Assembly (NCBI RefSeq): GCF_014203645.1
Contig: NZ_JACHJL010000007.1
Coordinates: 186,001-250,000, forward strand
Reading direction: 5' to 3'
Length of the DNA stretch: 64,000 nucleotides
Origin: Streptomyces zagrosensis
GTDB taxonomy: Bacteria; Actinomycetota; Actinomycetes; Streptomycetales; Streptomycetaceae
Shown: piece by piece, positions 8,388-16,383 of the stretch
How the letters are laid out: each line of letters begins with the position of its first letter
Position numbering within the stretch: position 1 is the first letter of the stretch
Translations under genes and position numbers: made by a program
The notes under the pieces: model-generated
What the model was told of the DNA's origin: nothing
Seen by the model: the letters and a program-made list of their open reading frames with translations, nothing else
Database searches by the model: none

Positions 8388-8732
8388 CTACTTGGCGCCC
8401 AACTGGAAGAGCAAGAAGAGAAAGGCCGCGAAGATGTGCACGCCGACCAGATAGAACGAGACCCGGATGGTCAGCCCCCAGGGCGCGCGGTCCTCCTCGT
8501 TCATGACCTTGCTCCTGGCGCCGCCGTCCGCGCTGTTCGTGCTATCGGCGCTGTGCGCGCCGTCCGTTCCGGTCTCGGGTCCGAGCCGGTGCGCGGGCTG
8601 GTTGTTGGGCTGGTTGTTGGGTGGGTCGGTGGGTGCGTCGGTGGGCTGGTGCACGGGCTGATCGGCGGGCGTCTCGCCTGCGGCGGGCCGACTCGATGGG
8701 GCGTGCTCGGAACGCGGTCTCGGATCGCTCAT
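8388..8732 (-). CDS. small single-pass membrane protein (DUF6126-like), coupled to an XRE-cupin regulator
   Basis: This 114-residue protein has a hydrophilic N-terminal half rich in Pro, Gln, Thr and Ser with a QPTD/NNQP-type repeated stretch. The conserved tail is EEDRAPWGLTIRVSFYLVG, then a hydrophobic helix ending LFLLFQLGAK. From memory the tail resembles Streptomyces DUF6126 proteins, which often sit beside a helix-turn-helix/cupin regulator, as here. Its ATG at 8730-8732 overlaps the regulator's stop as ATGA, so the two are translationally coupled on the minus strand. Function is unknown; it may be the target or membrane partner of that regulator. Confidence 0.7.
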   Translation of the reverse strand: MSDPRPRSEHAPSSRPAAGETPADQPVHQPTDAPTDPPNNQPNNQPAHRLGPETGTDGAHSADSTNSADGGARSKVMNEEDRAPWGLTIRVSFYLVGVHIFAAFLFLLFQLGAK

Positions 8733-9361
8733 GCTCGGTTCGTCCTTCCGATGGCACGGTGGTCGCGGTCGCCGAGACACAGCTCGGACGCCCCGCTTTG
8801 CAGCAGCGTGTGCACGAACAGCAACTCCGCACCGCCGGCCGAGGCGGCGGCGATGCGATGCGGGGTCATCGAGTCGAAGTGGGCCGCGTCCCCGACGTCG
8901 AGCACATGCGTCGCCTCGCCCAGCGCCAGCCGCATCTGCCCGCGCAGGACATACAGCCACTCCTCACCCGGATGCACCCGGACCAGTGCGTCCTGGGCAC
9001 CGCCATGCGGTACATGCACGCGCAGCGCCTGGAGCGCACGGGCCGAGCCGCCTGCCCGCCAATACGTCCAGCCGCCGGCAGGCGAGGCCTCCATCCGGTC
9101 CGCCCGGACGATCGGGTCCTGCTCCGCGGGCACCTCCCCGAGGAGGTCGGATACCGTGGTCCCATACGTATGGGCCAGTGCGAGCAGCATCGGGAGCGAG
9201 GGCTGGCGGCGTCCAGTCTCCAGCCGTGAGAGATGAGCGGGGGAGAGGCCGGCGCGCTGGGCGGCCGACTCCAGGGTGATCCCGGAGCGCCGCCGCAGGT
9301 CGCGCAGCCGAGGCGCGACCGTGGGCAGGCCAGCGGCGGGCTCGTCGGAGAGCGTGGTCAT
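8729..9361 (-). CDS. XRE-family transcriptional regulator with C-terminal cupin domain
   Basis: A protein of 210 residues. Residues ~15-70 form an XRE helix-turn-helix (LRDLRRRSGITLESAAQ, then RAGLSPAHLSRLETGRRQPS). The C-terminal half is a small cupin barrel with HPGEEWLYVLRGQMRL and DSMTPHRI, suggesting binding of a small ligand or metal. The start was taken at the ATG at 9359-9361; the longer frame would read through the operator palindromes. It forms an operon with the downstream small membrane gene. The palindromes immediately upstream suggest autoregulation. Regulators of this form often control sugar or amino acid metabolism, but no target can be named. Confidence 0.85.
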   Translation of the reverse strand: MTTLSDEPAAGLPTVAPRLRDLRRRSGITLESAAQRAGLSPAHLSRLETGRRQPSLPMLLALAHTYGTTVSDLLGEVPAEQDPIVRADRMEASPAGGWTYWRAGGSARALQALRVHVPHGGAQDALVRVHPGEEWLYVLRGQMRLALGEATHVLDVGDAAHFDSMTPHRIAAASAGGAELLFVHTLLQSGASELCLGDRDHRAIGRTNRA

Positions 9362-9391
9362 ATGACCGGTATAGCCGGGCCGTGCCTCGTA

Positions 9392-9418
9392 GGCAAAAGT
9401 TTTGCCTCTGAGGCAAAA
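9392..9418. promoter_or_regulatory. two overlapping perfect palindromes upstream of the XRE-cupin gene
   Basis: GGCAAAA-G-TTTTGCC (9392-9406) and TTTTGCCTC-T-GAGGCAAAA (9400-9418) share the central TTTTGCC arm, giving three GGCAAAA half-sites in alternating orientation. They lie 31-57 bases upstream of the regulator ATG. The AT-rich arms stand out in this GC-rich DNA. Cooperative binding by the XRE-cupin dimer is the likely use. Confidence 0.7.
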
Positions 9419-9531
9419 AAGGCGACCGTGTGGGAGACCTCGCACGGGTCCTGTGAACCCTTGTGAACTCCTCGGAAACATCCGGAAGTTGTCGTTGACA
9501 TGCCACTGTCTACGCGCGTCATGCTAGGAAT

Positions 9532-9963
9532 ATGAGGATTCCCCCACGCATCGCGCGCATTGGCGCCCTGAGCGCCCTCGCCACGACCCTTCTCATCGGT
9601 GGCCCGGCCGTCGCGGCCACCCCGACGTCAACCTCCACGGCCCCCACCGCGTCGGTCAGCATCTCCAGCGTCGTCGCTGTCGGTGACATCTGCTACTCGG
9701 CGCTGCCCGCGCAGGCCCACGACACACTGAAGCTGATCGAGACAGACGGGCCCTACCCGTACCCGCAGGACGGCACCGTCTTCCAGAACCGCGAGAAACT
9801 GCTGCCCCAGCAGCCGCAGGGCTACTACCACGAGTACACCGTGAAGACCCCCGGCTCGCCCGACCGCGGTGCCCGCCGCATCGTGACCGGCGACCGCAGC
9901 CAGGAGGACTACTACACCGCTGACCACTACAAGTCGTTCGACTTCGTCGATCACGGCTGCTGA
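9532..9963 (+). CDS. secreted guanyl-specific ribonuclease (RNase Sa / N1-T1 family)
   Basis: A 143-residue preprotein. A signal peptide of about 28-30 residues ends near GGPAVAA. The mature part closely follows Streptomyces RNase Sa: CYSALPAQAHDTLKLI, DGPYPYPQDGTVFQNRE, YYHEYTV and QEDYYTADHY. The catalytic triad is Glu101, Arg116 and His132, with the same spacing as Glu54, Arg69 and His85 in RNase Sa. Cys54 and the C-terminal Cys143 match its single disulphide. It cleaves RNA 3' of guanosine outside the cell. The gene is monocistronic with a strong terminator. No barstar-like inhibitor gene is adjacent. There is no well-spaced Shine-Dalgarno sequence; AGGAA lies almost against the ATG. Confidence 0.95.
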   Translation: MRIPPRIARIGALSALATTLLIGGPAVAATPTSTSTAPTASVSISSVVAVGDICYSALPAQAHDTLKLIETDGPYPYPQDGTVFQNREKLLPQQPQGYYHEYTVKTPGSPDRGARRIVTGDRSQEDYYTADHYKSFDFVDHGC

Positions 9964-10003
9964 ACCAGCTACGGCCCGCTGGCGTGCGGGCCCGGTGAGC
10001 GAA

Positions 10004-10039
10004 GCGGCGGTCGGCCCCTCATTCCCGACCGCCGCTTTT
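10004..10039 (+). terminator. intrinsic terminator after the RNase gene
   Basis: A perfect 11-base stem, GCGGCGGTCGG (10004-10014) with CCGACCGCCGC (10025-10035), has a 10-base loop and is followed by TTTT. Confidence 0.9.
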
Positions 10040-10071
10040 GCGCTGGCCAGCGTCCTGCCGGGGGCATCGCG

Positions 10072-10170
10072 TGCGTGTCACTGTGCCTGCGTCACGGCGT
10101 GTGCGTCGCCGCATGTGCGTCACAGGGCGGGCGTCACCGGGTGCGTATCACTGCGTGTGCGTCACCGGGC
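10072..10170. repeat. degenerate repeats of a TGCGTCAC motif
   Basis: About seven imperfect copies of TGCGTCAC or close variants occur at 12-16 base spacing. They lie between the RNase terminator and the end of the GH30 remnant. Confidence 0.5.
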
Positions 10171-11152
10171 TCACGACGGGGCGGACGGCCAGCGGAAGGT
10201 GGCGACCGCGCCCGCGGGAAGCTGGTAGACCAGCGAGCGCCCCGACTTGGTGACGGAGAACCTGGCGTCGGCGTCGGTCGCGTTCAGCACCACGGACACC
10301 CGGGAGCCGCCCGGGTTCTCGAAGGTGACGTTCTGCACCCTGCCCGGCCCCCCGGTGGTGGAGGCGATCCGGTGCGCGCCCCGGTTCACGAACTTGGATA
10401 CGTGCCCCAGTACGTAGTATTCCGCCCCCTTGGCGTATCGGCCGTCGGCCACCTCCACCACGCCGTTGCACTGCGTACCGCACTGGCCGAAGTGCGGTCC
10501 ACCGCGCTCGTTCAGAGCCAGGTTCCACAGCACCACCGTCTCCGCACCCGACCGGATGCCACGGATCACCAGGTGCTCCGTCTGCCACTTCAGTGTCCCG
10601 GCGAACGTTCGCACCGCATCGCCGCCGTCCACCCCCGAGCACGCGGTGAGGAAGACCCGGTGCCCCGCGTCCCGCGCCCGCTGCTGAGCCTCGGGCTGCC
10701 CTCGGTAGCAGTGAAAGGCCGCGCCACGTACCCGGTCGATGTCCTCGGTGGCGGCGAGCACTCCCAGCGGATATTCGGTGTTCGACCAGTTGTGGTCGTA
10801 AGCGAACAGGCCGGTCGGCAGCCCAGCGGCCGTCAGTTTCTGGTCCAACCGTCGCAAGAGGGCGGCTTGCTGGTCGGCGTTCATACGGTTGGGCCCGCTC
10901 GCGTGCGTCCACCGCGACGTCGATCGGCTGCCTGCTCCCCGCAAAGGCCGCATCCTCCTCCCGCGACAGCCGTTTGCTCCCATCAGCTGTGGTGACCCAC
11001 ACCTGGGCCGTGGTCTTCGCCGCCTGGTGCCGGGGCGTTGCGGAACCACCAGCGAACACCCCGGTGACAGCCGCCAGAAGGGCCGTAGCAACTAGTAGCG
11101 CACGAGGCTGGCGCGACGGTCCCGGCATGGACGGGGTTCGCACTCCTCGCAT
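10171..11152 (-). pseudogene. GH30 glucosylceramidase/endo-glucanase-like gene with internal deletion, frameshift and lost nucleophile
   Basis: From 11152 downward one frame encodes a signal peptide (ALLVATALLAAVTGVFAG) and a GH30-like start (AQVWVTTADGSKRLSREED). Near 10884-10890 homology jumps to another frame and to the middle of the catalytic barrel: MNADQQAALLRRLDQKL, LFAYDHNWSNTEYP, AAFHCYRG. It continues to the C-terminal beta domain ending at 10171. About 200 residues that should hold the acid/base Glu are gone. The nucleophile motif TECSG reads TACSG, with an Ala codon at 10642-10644. Intact GH30 enzymes are secreted and cleave beta-glucosidic bonds. This copy cannot be a working hydrolase. 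Confidence 0.8.
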
Positions 11153-11553
11153 CGCGCGCTCCTTATCTGTTCACGTGGAAGGGTGCCCCACTGGCACGCT
11201 CGGTACCGCACGCACCACCCGTGACACCGGCAACCGCACCAATCCCCCCGCCGCTGTGTTTCTCCCCGGTTTGTGTTTTTCCCGCCCACCCGCCGTTGCG
11301 CCCCTGCCCCTGCCCCTGCCCCTTCCGCCGGCTCGCCCCGAACGTCGGCTGCCGCAGTCTGCGTGACGGTTCGTCGCTCCGCCGCGAGGCCCGACCGGTT
11401 GGCCATCTGGTGCTGCGCGCGGCGAGTGGGGCGCGGGGGCGCATGCGGATGCCCCCGGCGGCGCTGAGTGCGCCCCCGAGAGCCCGGATGTCAGTGCCAA
11501 CCGATACCGTTTCGGTAGAAACACGTTCGAGGAGGCGTAAGGAGGAGGCATCG
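11153..11553. other. intergenic region upstream of kdgK
   Basis: No convincing gene lies here. It holds CCCCTG-rich low-complexity sequence around 11290-11330 and the promoter-proximal dyad described separately. Confidence 0.5.
11505..11517. promoter_or_regulatory. candidate operator of kdgK
   Basis: The perfect dyad TACCG-TTT-CGGTA lies 37 bases before the kdgK GTG, in a locally AT-richer patch. Its size and place suit a sugar-acid repressor. The protein that binds it is unknown. Confidence 0.5.
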
Positions 11554-12537
11554 GTGACAAATGACTCCGAGGCGTCGTCACGCCCCGAGGTGGTCACCTG
11601 CGGTGAGGCCATGCTGCTGATGCTGGCCGAGCCGGGCGTGCCGCTGGACCGGGCGACCCACTTCCGCCGCTCGGTCGCGGGAGCCGAGTCCAACGTGGCG
11701 GTGGGCCTCGCCCGACTGGGTCACCGCGTGCGCTGGCTCGGCAGGGTCGGAGCCGATGCGGCGGGCGAGACGGTGCTGCGCGAACTTCGGGCGGACGGCG
11801 TGGACGTCAGCCAGGCGAGCACCGACGAGCAGGCGCCCACCGGCCTCTTGTTGCGGGACTGCCACTCCTCTCGCGCCATCGATGTGCAGTACTTCCGCGC
11901 AGGCTCGGCCGCCGCACATCTGAAGCCCACGCACCTACGTCCCGCCGCGCTCGACGGAGCTCAACTGCTGCATCTGTCGGGCATCACGCCCATGCTCTCG
12001 CCGACCGCGGCCGAGGCAACCCGACGACTGATCGAACTGGCCCGCGCCGCTGGTGTACCGATCTCCTTCGACCCCAACGTGCGGCACAAGCTCGGTGGGG
12101 CGGCCCAGTGGGCGCGGACCGTGGGACCGCTCCTCGGCGAGGCCGACCTGCTCTTCGCGGGCGAGGACGAACTGGAGTTGCTGACCGCGCGGCCCGCCGA
12201 CGAGGCCGCCGCCGAACTGCTGAAGGGACGGGCGCGCACGATCGTGGTCAAGCGCACTGACCACTCGGCCACTGCCTTCACCGATGGCGGTCGCTGGGAC
12301 CAGAAGCCGTTTACGGTACGGGTGGTGGACCCCATCGGCGCGGGCGACGCGTTCGCCGCCGGCTACCTCTCCGGCTGGCTGCGCGGCCTGCCCGTGTCGG
12401 AAGCGCTCGCCGAAGCGGCATGTGTTGCCGCGCTGGTCGTCCAGTCGCCCACCGACATAGACGGACTGCCGACCCCGGCCGTGCGGGACAGGACGCTCGC
12501 GGCCTACACGGAGGGAAACGACGTCGTGCACCGTTGA
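11554..12537 (+). CDS. kdgK: 2-keto-3-deoxygluconate kinase (PfkB family)
   Basis: A 327-residue PfkB sugar kinase. The N-terminal motif VTCGEAMLLMLAEPG and AGAESNVAVGLARLG form the substrate side. FDPNVRHKLW-like FDPNVRHKLGG lies mid-protein. The C-terminal signature DPIGAGDAFAAGYL holds the catalytic Asp and anion hole. It phosphorylates 2-keto-3-deoxygluconate at C6 using ATP. The GTG start at 11554 follows GGAGGAG at 11541-11547. The KDPG aldolase gene 561 bases downstream on the same strand takes the next step to pyruvate and glyceraldehyde-3-phosphate, which supports KDG over other sugars. Ribokinase-type alternatives remain possible. Confidence 0.85.
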   Translation: MTNDSEASSRPEVVTCGEAMLLMLAEPGVPLDRATHFRRSVAGAESNVAVGLARLGHRVRWLGRVGADAAGETVLRELRADGVDVSQASTDEQAPTGLLLRDCHSSRAIDVQYFRAGSAAAHLKPTHLRPAALDGAQLLHLSGITPMLSPTAAEATRRLIELARAAGVPISFDPNVRHKLGGAAQWARTVGPLLGEADLLFAGEDELELLTARPADEAAAELLKGRARTIVVKRTDHSATAFTDGGRWDQKPFTVRVVDPIGAGDAFAAGYLSGWLRGLPVSEALAEAACVAALVVQSPTDIDGLPTPAVRDRTLAAYTEGNDVVHR

Positions 12538-13098
12538 CCCCATACAACGCCCGCACTCGGGGCCACTGCCTGGGGGTCGCGCGTCGTGCGGCCCATCGCG
12601 CAGCCGGGCGAGGGACGTACCGTCCGCGAGGGTGTGCGGGCAAGTCCGGACGTCGATGAACGATCACCGCTCGTCGGACGTTGTGAGAGTTGGTACGTCA
12701 CGCCAGGTCAGAAGGCGACCCGAGCAGTGCCGTACCAGGGACCCGCCGGCTCACCACGGTCCCGCCAGCGGTACACAAGACCGGCGCAGGACGATGCGAG
12801 ATTCCCGCGAGCGGCGCACTGCCGCCAGTGGTGGCCCGCAGTTCGGCCCGGTCCTCGTGTCCCGGCCGGCGTGCGCCCCGCACCTTGCACCACCCCGCGC
12901 ACCGCACCACCCCCGCACCGCACGCACTTCGTTTCGCACCACTTGTTCCACCCGCCTGACCCGTCCGACTCCGCTTTTCCGGTCCGTCCCTTGCCCCCTG
13001 ATCTTCTGTGATCTGCGATCTGGCTGTGTCGTTTCGTCTGTCTCGTCTGTGATATCTGTCCTGACCAATCCGAACGTGAAGAAGGGCGGCGAACTGCC
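12538..13098. other. 561-bp gap between kdgK and eda
   Basis: No coding region was recognised. The last 100 bases are pyrimidine-rich and repetitive (TCGTCTGTCTCGTCTGTGA around 13035-13053, GATC-containing repeats around 13000-13020). They probably contain the eda promoter and leader. Confidence 0.4.
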
Positions 13099-13725
13099 GT
13101 GTACCGCTGGGAGATCACCCGGGCCGCGCTCGAACAGCGGGTCTTCGCCATCATCCGTGCCGAGAGCTACGACCAGGCCGCGGCGACGGCTGACACGCTG
13201 CTCTCGGCTGGGATCACCAGTATGGAGATCTCGCTCACCACTCCCTTCGCGCTGGAGGCCATCACCACCCTCACCCGTGAAGTCGGCTCCGACGCGGTGA
13301 TCGGCGCGGGGACCGTGCTGGATGCCCAGTCGGCACGGTTGGCCGTGGAGGCGGGGGCGAGATACCTGGTCTCGCCCAGCCTGGACGCCGAGGTCATCCA
13401 GACCGGGCACCGATACGGCTTGCCTGTCTTCCCAGGCGTTGCCACCCCCACCGAGATGGTGCGCGCGATGGAGTTGGGGGCGGATGCGCTCAAGCTGTTC
13501 CCGGCATCCGCGTACGGGCCCGCCTGGCTCAAGGACGTATGCGCTGCGCTTCCGCAGGCGCCCGTGCTGCCCACGGGCGGCGTGACGCTGACGGAGGCGC
13601 CGGAGTGGATCGCCGCCGGCGCGGTGGCCTGCGGCGTGGGTGCCGCGCTGGCCCGGGGAGACCGGGACGTGGTGGCCAAGCGGACCGCGGACCTGCTGGC
13701 ACGGCTGGCGGACGCGAGGGACTGA
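13099..13725 (+). CDS. eda: 2-dehydro-3-deoxy-phosphogluconate (KDPG/KHG) aldolase
   Basis: A 208-residue class I aldolase of the TIM-barrel KDPG family. Visible family motifs are VFAIIRAESYDQA, SMEISLTTP with the catalytic Glu, VIGAGTVLD, ARYLVSPSLD and ADALKLFPAS, whose Lys forms the Schiff base. VLPTGGV forms the phosphate site. It splits KDPG into pyruvate and glyceraldehyde-3-phosphate. Length is normal for the family. The GTG start at 13099 is preceded by GAAGGGCGG. With kdgK upstream it completes a route for keto-deoxy sugar acids from pectin or alginate-type sugars. Confidence 0.9.
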   Translation: MYRWEITRAALEQRVFAIIRAESYDQAAATADTLLSAGITSMEISLTTPFALEAITTLTREVGSDAVIGAGTVLDAQSARLAVEAGARYLVSPSLDAEVIQTGHRYGLPVFPGVATPTEMVRAMELGADALKLFPASAYGPAWLKDVCAALPQAPVLPTGGVTLTEAPEWIAAGAVACGVGAALARGDRDVVAKRTADLLARLADARD

Positions 13726-13731
13726 TCCACG

Positions 13732-13763
13732 GAGCCGGCCCGCAGCCCGGCGTAATCCGGCTC
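13732..13763. terminator. weak hairpin between convergent eda and the old yellow enzyme gene
   Basis: GAGCCGG (13732-13738) pairs with CCGGCTC (13757-13763) over an 18-base loop. It sits between convergent genes but has no T-run. Confidence 0.3.
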
Positions 13764-13842
13764 GTGGTCGCTGCTCGCCCAGGTCTTACGCACGCCGCCC
13801 CGGTGCTCGGGCAGCGTCCGGCGCCCTGCCCACCGGCCCGGG

Positions 13843-14946
13843 TCAGGCCATCGCCTCGCAGGTCGCCAGGGCCGGATAGTCCGTGTAGCCCTGCGGGCCG
13901 TGGGTGTAGAAGGTCGTCGGGTCGGCGCTGGCCAGCGGGGCGCCGGCCGCTATGCGGCGCGGGAGGTCGGGGTTGGCGATGAAGGCCCTGCCGTACGAGA
14001 CGAGGTCCGCCGTGCCTGCCCGCAACACCGCTTCGCCCGCCGCCGGCGTGGTCGGGTGGCCGTTCTCGCCGACGTTGGCGACGAGCGCGCCCGGCCAGTG
14101 TGGACGCAGATCGGCCAGCGCCGGATAAGCGGCCGAACCCTCGGTCAGATGCAGATACGCGAGGCCCCAGGGCGCGATCGCATCGAGCAGCGCCCGGTAG
14201 ACGGGGCCCGGATCGGCCTCCACCATGTCGAACTGCTCGTTTCCTGGGGAGAGCCGCAAAGCGGTGCGGCCGGCACCGACCGCCGCCATGACGGCCCGCA
14301 CCACCTCGGTGGCGAACCGGATACGGCCGGGCACGTCACCGCCGTACGCGTCGGTGCGCAGATTGGTGTTGTCGGCGAGGAACTGATGGATGAGATAGCT
14401 GTTCGCGCCGTGCAGTTCGACCCCGTCGAACCCCGCGTCGATGGCGCGCCGGGCCGCGTTGACGTGGTCCTCGATGGCGGTGCGGATGTCCTCGTACGTC
14501 ATCGCTCGGGGCACCACCGGGTCGCTCGTGCCGACCCGAGTGTGGTGGACGTAGGGCAGCGGCACCGCTGATGGCGCGAGTGGCTGTCCGCCGTCGATCC
14601 TGGCCAGCGGGTGGGCGGCACGTCCGCCGTGCATGAGCTGGGCGAAGATCCGCCCGCCCGCCGCGTGCACGGCATCGGTGACCGCACGCCAGCCGTGTAC
14701 CTGGGCGTCGGTGGCCAGGCCCGGCATCCGCCAGCCGGACTGGCCGCGCATGCTGGGCCAGATGCCCTCCGAGACGATCAGTCCGGCGCTGGAACGCTGG
14801 GCGTAGTAGTCGGCGACCCAGCGTGCGGGCACGCCTTCTTCGCTGGCCCGGTAGCGGGTCATGGGAGCCATCACGATGCGGTTGGGCAGCTCAAGGCCCT
14901 TGCCGTGGAAGGGAGTCAGCAGTGCGGAAACGGTGGGGTTCGGCAT
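13843..14946 (-). CDS. NADH:flavin oxidoreductase of the old yellow enzyme family
   Basis: A 367-residue FMN-dependent TIM-barrel enzyme. It shows LPNRIVMAPMTRYRAS near the N-terminus, GIWPSMRGQSG, FAQLMHGGRAAHP, and FDGVELHGANSYLIHQFL with the substrate-binding His/Asn pair. LRTDAYGGDVPGR and SYGRAFIANPDLP follow. The family reduces activated C=C bonds of enones or nitro compounds using NAD(P)H. The ATG at 14944-14946 has no Shine-Dalgarno sequence, and a TTGACA lies about 27 bases upstream, so the transcript may be leaderless. It is divergent from a MerR regulator and shares a 14-bp palindrome with it, pointing to induction by electrophiles. Confidence 0.9.
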   Translation of the reverse strand: MPNPTVSALLTPFHGKGLELPNRIVMAPMTRYRASEEGVPARWVADYYAQRSSAGLIVSEGIWPSMRGQSGWRMPGLATDAQVHGWRAVTDAVHAAGGRIFAQLMHGGRAAHPLARIDGGQPLAPSAVPLPYVHHTRVGTSDPVVPRAMTYEDIRTAIEDHVNAARRAIDAGFDGVELHGANSYLIHQFLADNTNLRTDAYGGDVPGRIRFATEVVRAVMAAVGAGRTALRLSPGNEQFDMVEADPGPVYRALLDAIAPWGLAYLHLTEGSAAYPALADLRPHWPGALVANVGENGHPTTPAAGEAVLRAGTADLVSYGRAFIANPDLPRRIAAGAPLASADPTTFYTHGPQGYTDYPALATCEAMA

Positions 14947-14963
14947 GCGAGAACCGTAAAATC

Positions 14964-14977
14964 TGACACCAGTGTCA
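14964..14977. promoter_or_regulatory. MerR-type operator in the divergent promoter
   Basis: The perfect palindrome TGACAC-CA-GTGTCA overlaps the minus-strand -35 box TTGACA (14978-14973), between the old yellow enzyme gene and the MerR gene. This is the typical place for a MerR activator. Confidence 0.65.
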
Positions 14978-15049
14978 ATTTCAAGTCCGGGCCGCGAGAT
15001 CGGGCCGCGAGGCCGGGCCGTGGGTGGAGTGGAACGAGGCGGGGGCAGC

Positions 15050-15430
15050 GTGCGCATCGGTGAGCTGGCACGGCGGACCGCGGTGAGCGAACGCTCGCTG
15101 CGCTACTACGAGAAGCTGGGACTGCTCAGCGCCGAACGTACGCCGGGCGGTCATCGCGATTTCCCAGCGACAGCCGTTGATCGAGTGATCTGCATCCAGC
15201 AACTGTTCGCCGCCGGACTGTGCGGCAGCAAGATCGGTGAGCTGCTGCCGTGTCTGCCGGGCGCCACCCCCGGGGCGAAGCCCTCCCCGGCGCTGGTGGA
15301 GGAGTTGCTTACGGAGCGGGCCAGGATCGACCGGATGATGCGCGATCTGGCCCACTCGCGCGACGTCCTGGACGAGGTCATCGGGGAGACCCGCGAGGTC
15401 GTCGTCGAGCCAAGGGAGCCGAAGGGCTGA
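15050..15430 (+). CDS. MerR-family transcriptional regulator
   Basis: A protein of 126 residues. An N-terminal MerR winged helix (MRIGELARRTAVSERSL, read from the GTG, then RYYEKLGLL and PGGHRDFP) is followed by a coiled dimerisation helix (LVEELLTERARIDRMMRDL). The second helix holds two Cys, at CIQQLF and AGLCGSK, but there is no metal-binding C-terminal cluster, so a redox or organic electrophile signal is more likely than a metal. The GTG at 15050 follows a purine-rich GAGGCGGGGG stretch. Divergence from the old yellow enzyme gene suggests that it controls that gene. Confidence 0.85.
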   Translation: MRIGELARRTAVSERSLRYYEKLGLLSAERTPGGHRDFPATAVDRVICIQQLFAAGLCGSKIGELLPCLPGATPGAKPSPALVEELLTERARIDRMMRDLAHSRDVLDEVIGETREVVVEPREPKG

Positions 15431-15543
15431 TGTCGGGCCAGGGGCCATGAGGGCATGACCCCTGGGGCCGCGGCCCAGGATCGTCAGCGCCGAGCCGCTG
15501 CGCGGCGGCGGCCGAGCCTGTTCCGACGTGCTGGATCGCGTTA

Positions 15544-15593
15544 TGTCCGGACAATCAGACTTCACGACTTTCCGTCATCTTCCTGTCCGGATA
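15544..15593. promoter_or_regulatory. two candidate GntR operator sites
   Basis: TGTCCGGACA (15544-15553, a perfect palindrome) and TGTCCGGATA (15584-15593) are exactly 40 bases apart. The second ends 10 bases before the GntR start codon. This suggests autoregulation. Confidence 0.55.
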
Positions 15594-15603
15594 CCCTCGG
15601 CCC

Positions 15604-16383
15604 GTGGTGAAGCAAGGAGACTCAGCGGGCACATCGGGTTCCTCGGCGACCCTCCAGTTCAGCGTGGACCGTGGCAGCCCCGTGCCGCTGTACTTCCAGT
15701 TGGCGCAGCAGCTTGAGGCCGCCATCGAGCAGGGCAAGCTCGCGCCGGGCAGCCTGCTGGGCAACGAGATCGAACTGGCCGGGCGACTCGGCCTCTCCCG
15801 GCCCACCGTGCGGCAGGCCATTCAGTCGCTGGTGGACAAGGGCCTGCTGGTACGCCGCCGTGGCGTGGGCACCCAGGTGGTCCACAGCCAGGTCAAGCGC
15901 CCGCTGGAACTGAGCAGCCTCTACGACGACCTGGAGGCCGCCGGGCAGCAGCCCGCCACCCGGGTGCTGCACTACGCCGTCGAGCCTGCCACTGCCACGG
16001 TCGCCGCGGCCCTCGGAGTGCCTGAGGGTTCGGACGTGCTTTTCGTGGAGCGGTTGCGGCTCGCGCACGGCGAGCCCATGGCGCATCTGCGTAACCACCT
16101 GCCCAGCGGGCTGCTGACGCTGGGCAGCGCGGAGCTTGAACGGACCGGGCTCTACCGGCTGCTGCGGGGGGCCGGGATCACCCTGCACAGCGCCCGACAG
16201 ACGGTCGGCGCCCGCGCGGCCACCGCCGAGGAGGCGGCGCAACTCGCCGAACCGCAGGGCGCGCCCCTGCTCACGATGGAGCGGACCACCTTCGACGACA
16301 CCGGGCGTGCGATCGAGTTTGGCTCGCATGTCTATCGGGCGTCGCGGTACGCCTTCGAGTTCCAGCTCCTCGTGCGCCCTTGA
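15604..16383 (+). CDS. GntR-family regulator with UTRA domain (HutC/FarR type)
   Basis: A protein of 259 residues. An N-terminal winged helix (VPLYFQLAQQLEAAIEQGKL, with NEIELAGRLGLSRPTVRQA and LVRRRGVGTQVV) leads to a UTRA effector domain. The UTRA features are VEPATATVAAALGVPEGS, RLRLAHGEPMAHLRNHLP, TLHSARQTVGARA and LLTMERTTFDDTGRAIEFG. Such proteins usually bind a sugar phosphate or amino-acid metabolite and then leave their operator. It lies directly upstream of a sugar ABC importer and a ROK kinase on the same strand, so it is the probable local repressor. Confidence 0.88.
   Translation: MVKQGDSAGTSGSSATLQFSVDRGSPVPLYFQLAQQLEAAIEQGKLAPGSLLGNEIELAGRLGLSRPTVRQAIQSLVDKGLLVRRRGVGTQVVHSQVKRPLELSSLYDDLEAAGQQPATRVLHYAVEPATATVAAALGVPEGSDVLFVERLRLAHGEPMAHLRNHLPSGLLTLGSAELERTGLYRLLRGAGITLHSARQTVGARAATAEEAAQLAEPQGAPLLTMERTTFDDTGRAIEFGSHVYRASRYAFEFQLLVRP

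Noticed and set aside
10075..10995. Long plus-strand frame opposite the GH30 remnant
   Set aside because: It is the GC-driven shadow of the minus-strand gene, with no motifs and low-complexity Arg/Gly/Pro content.
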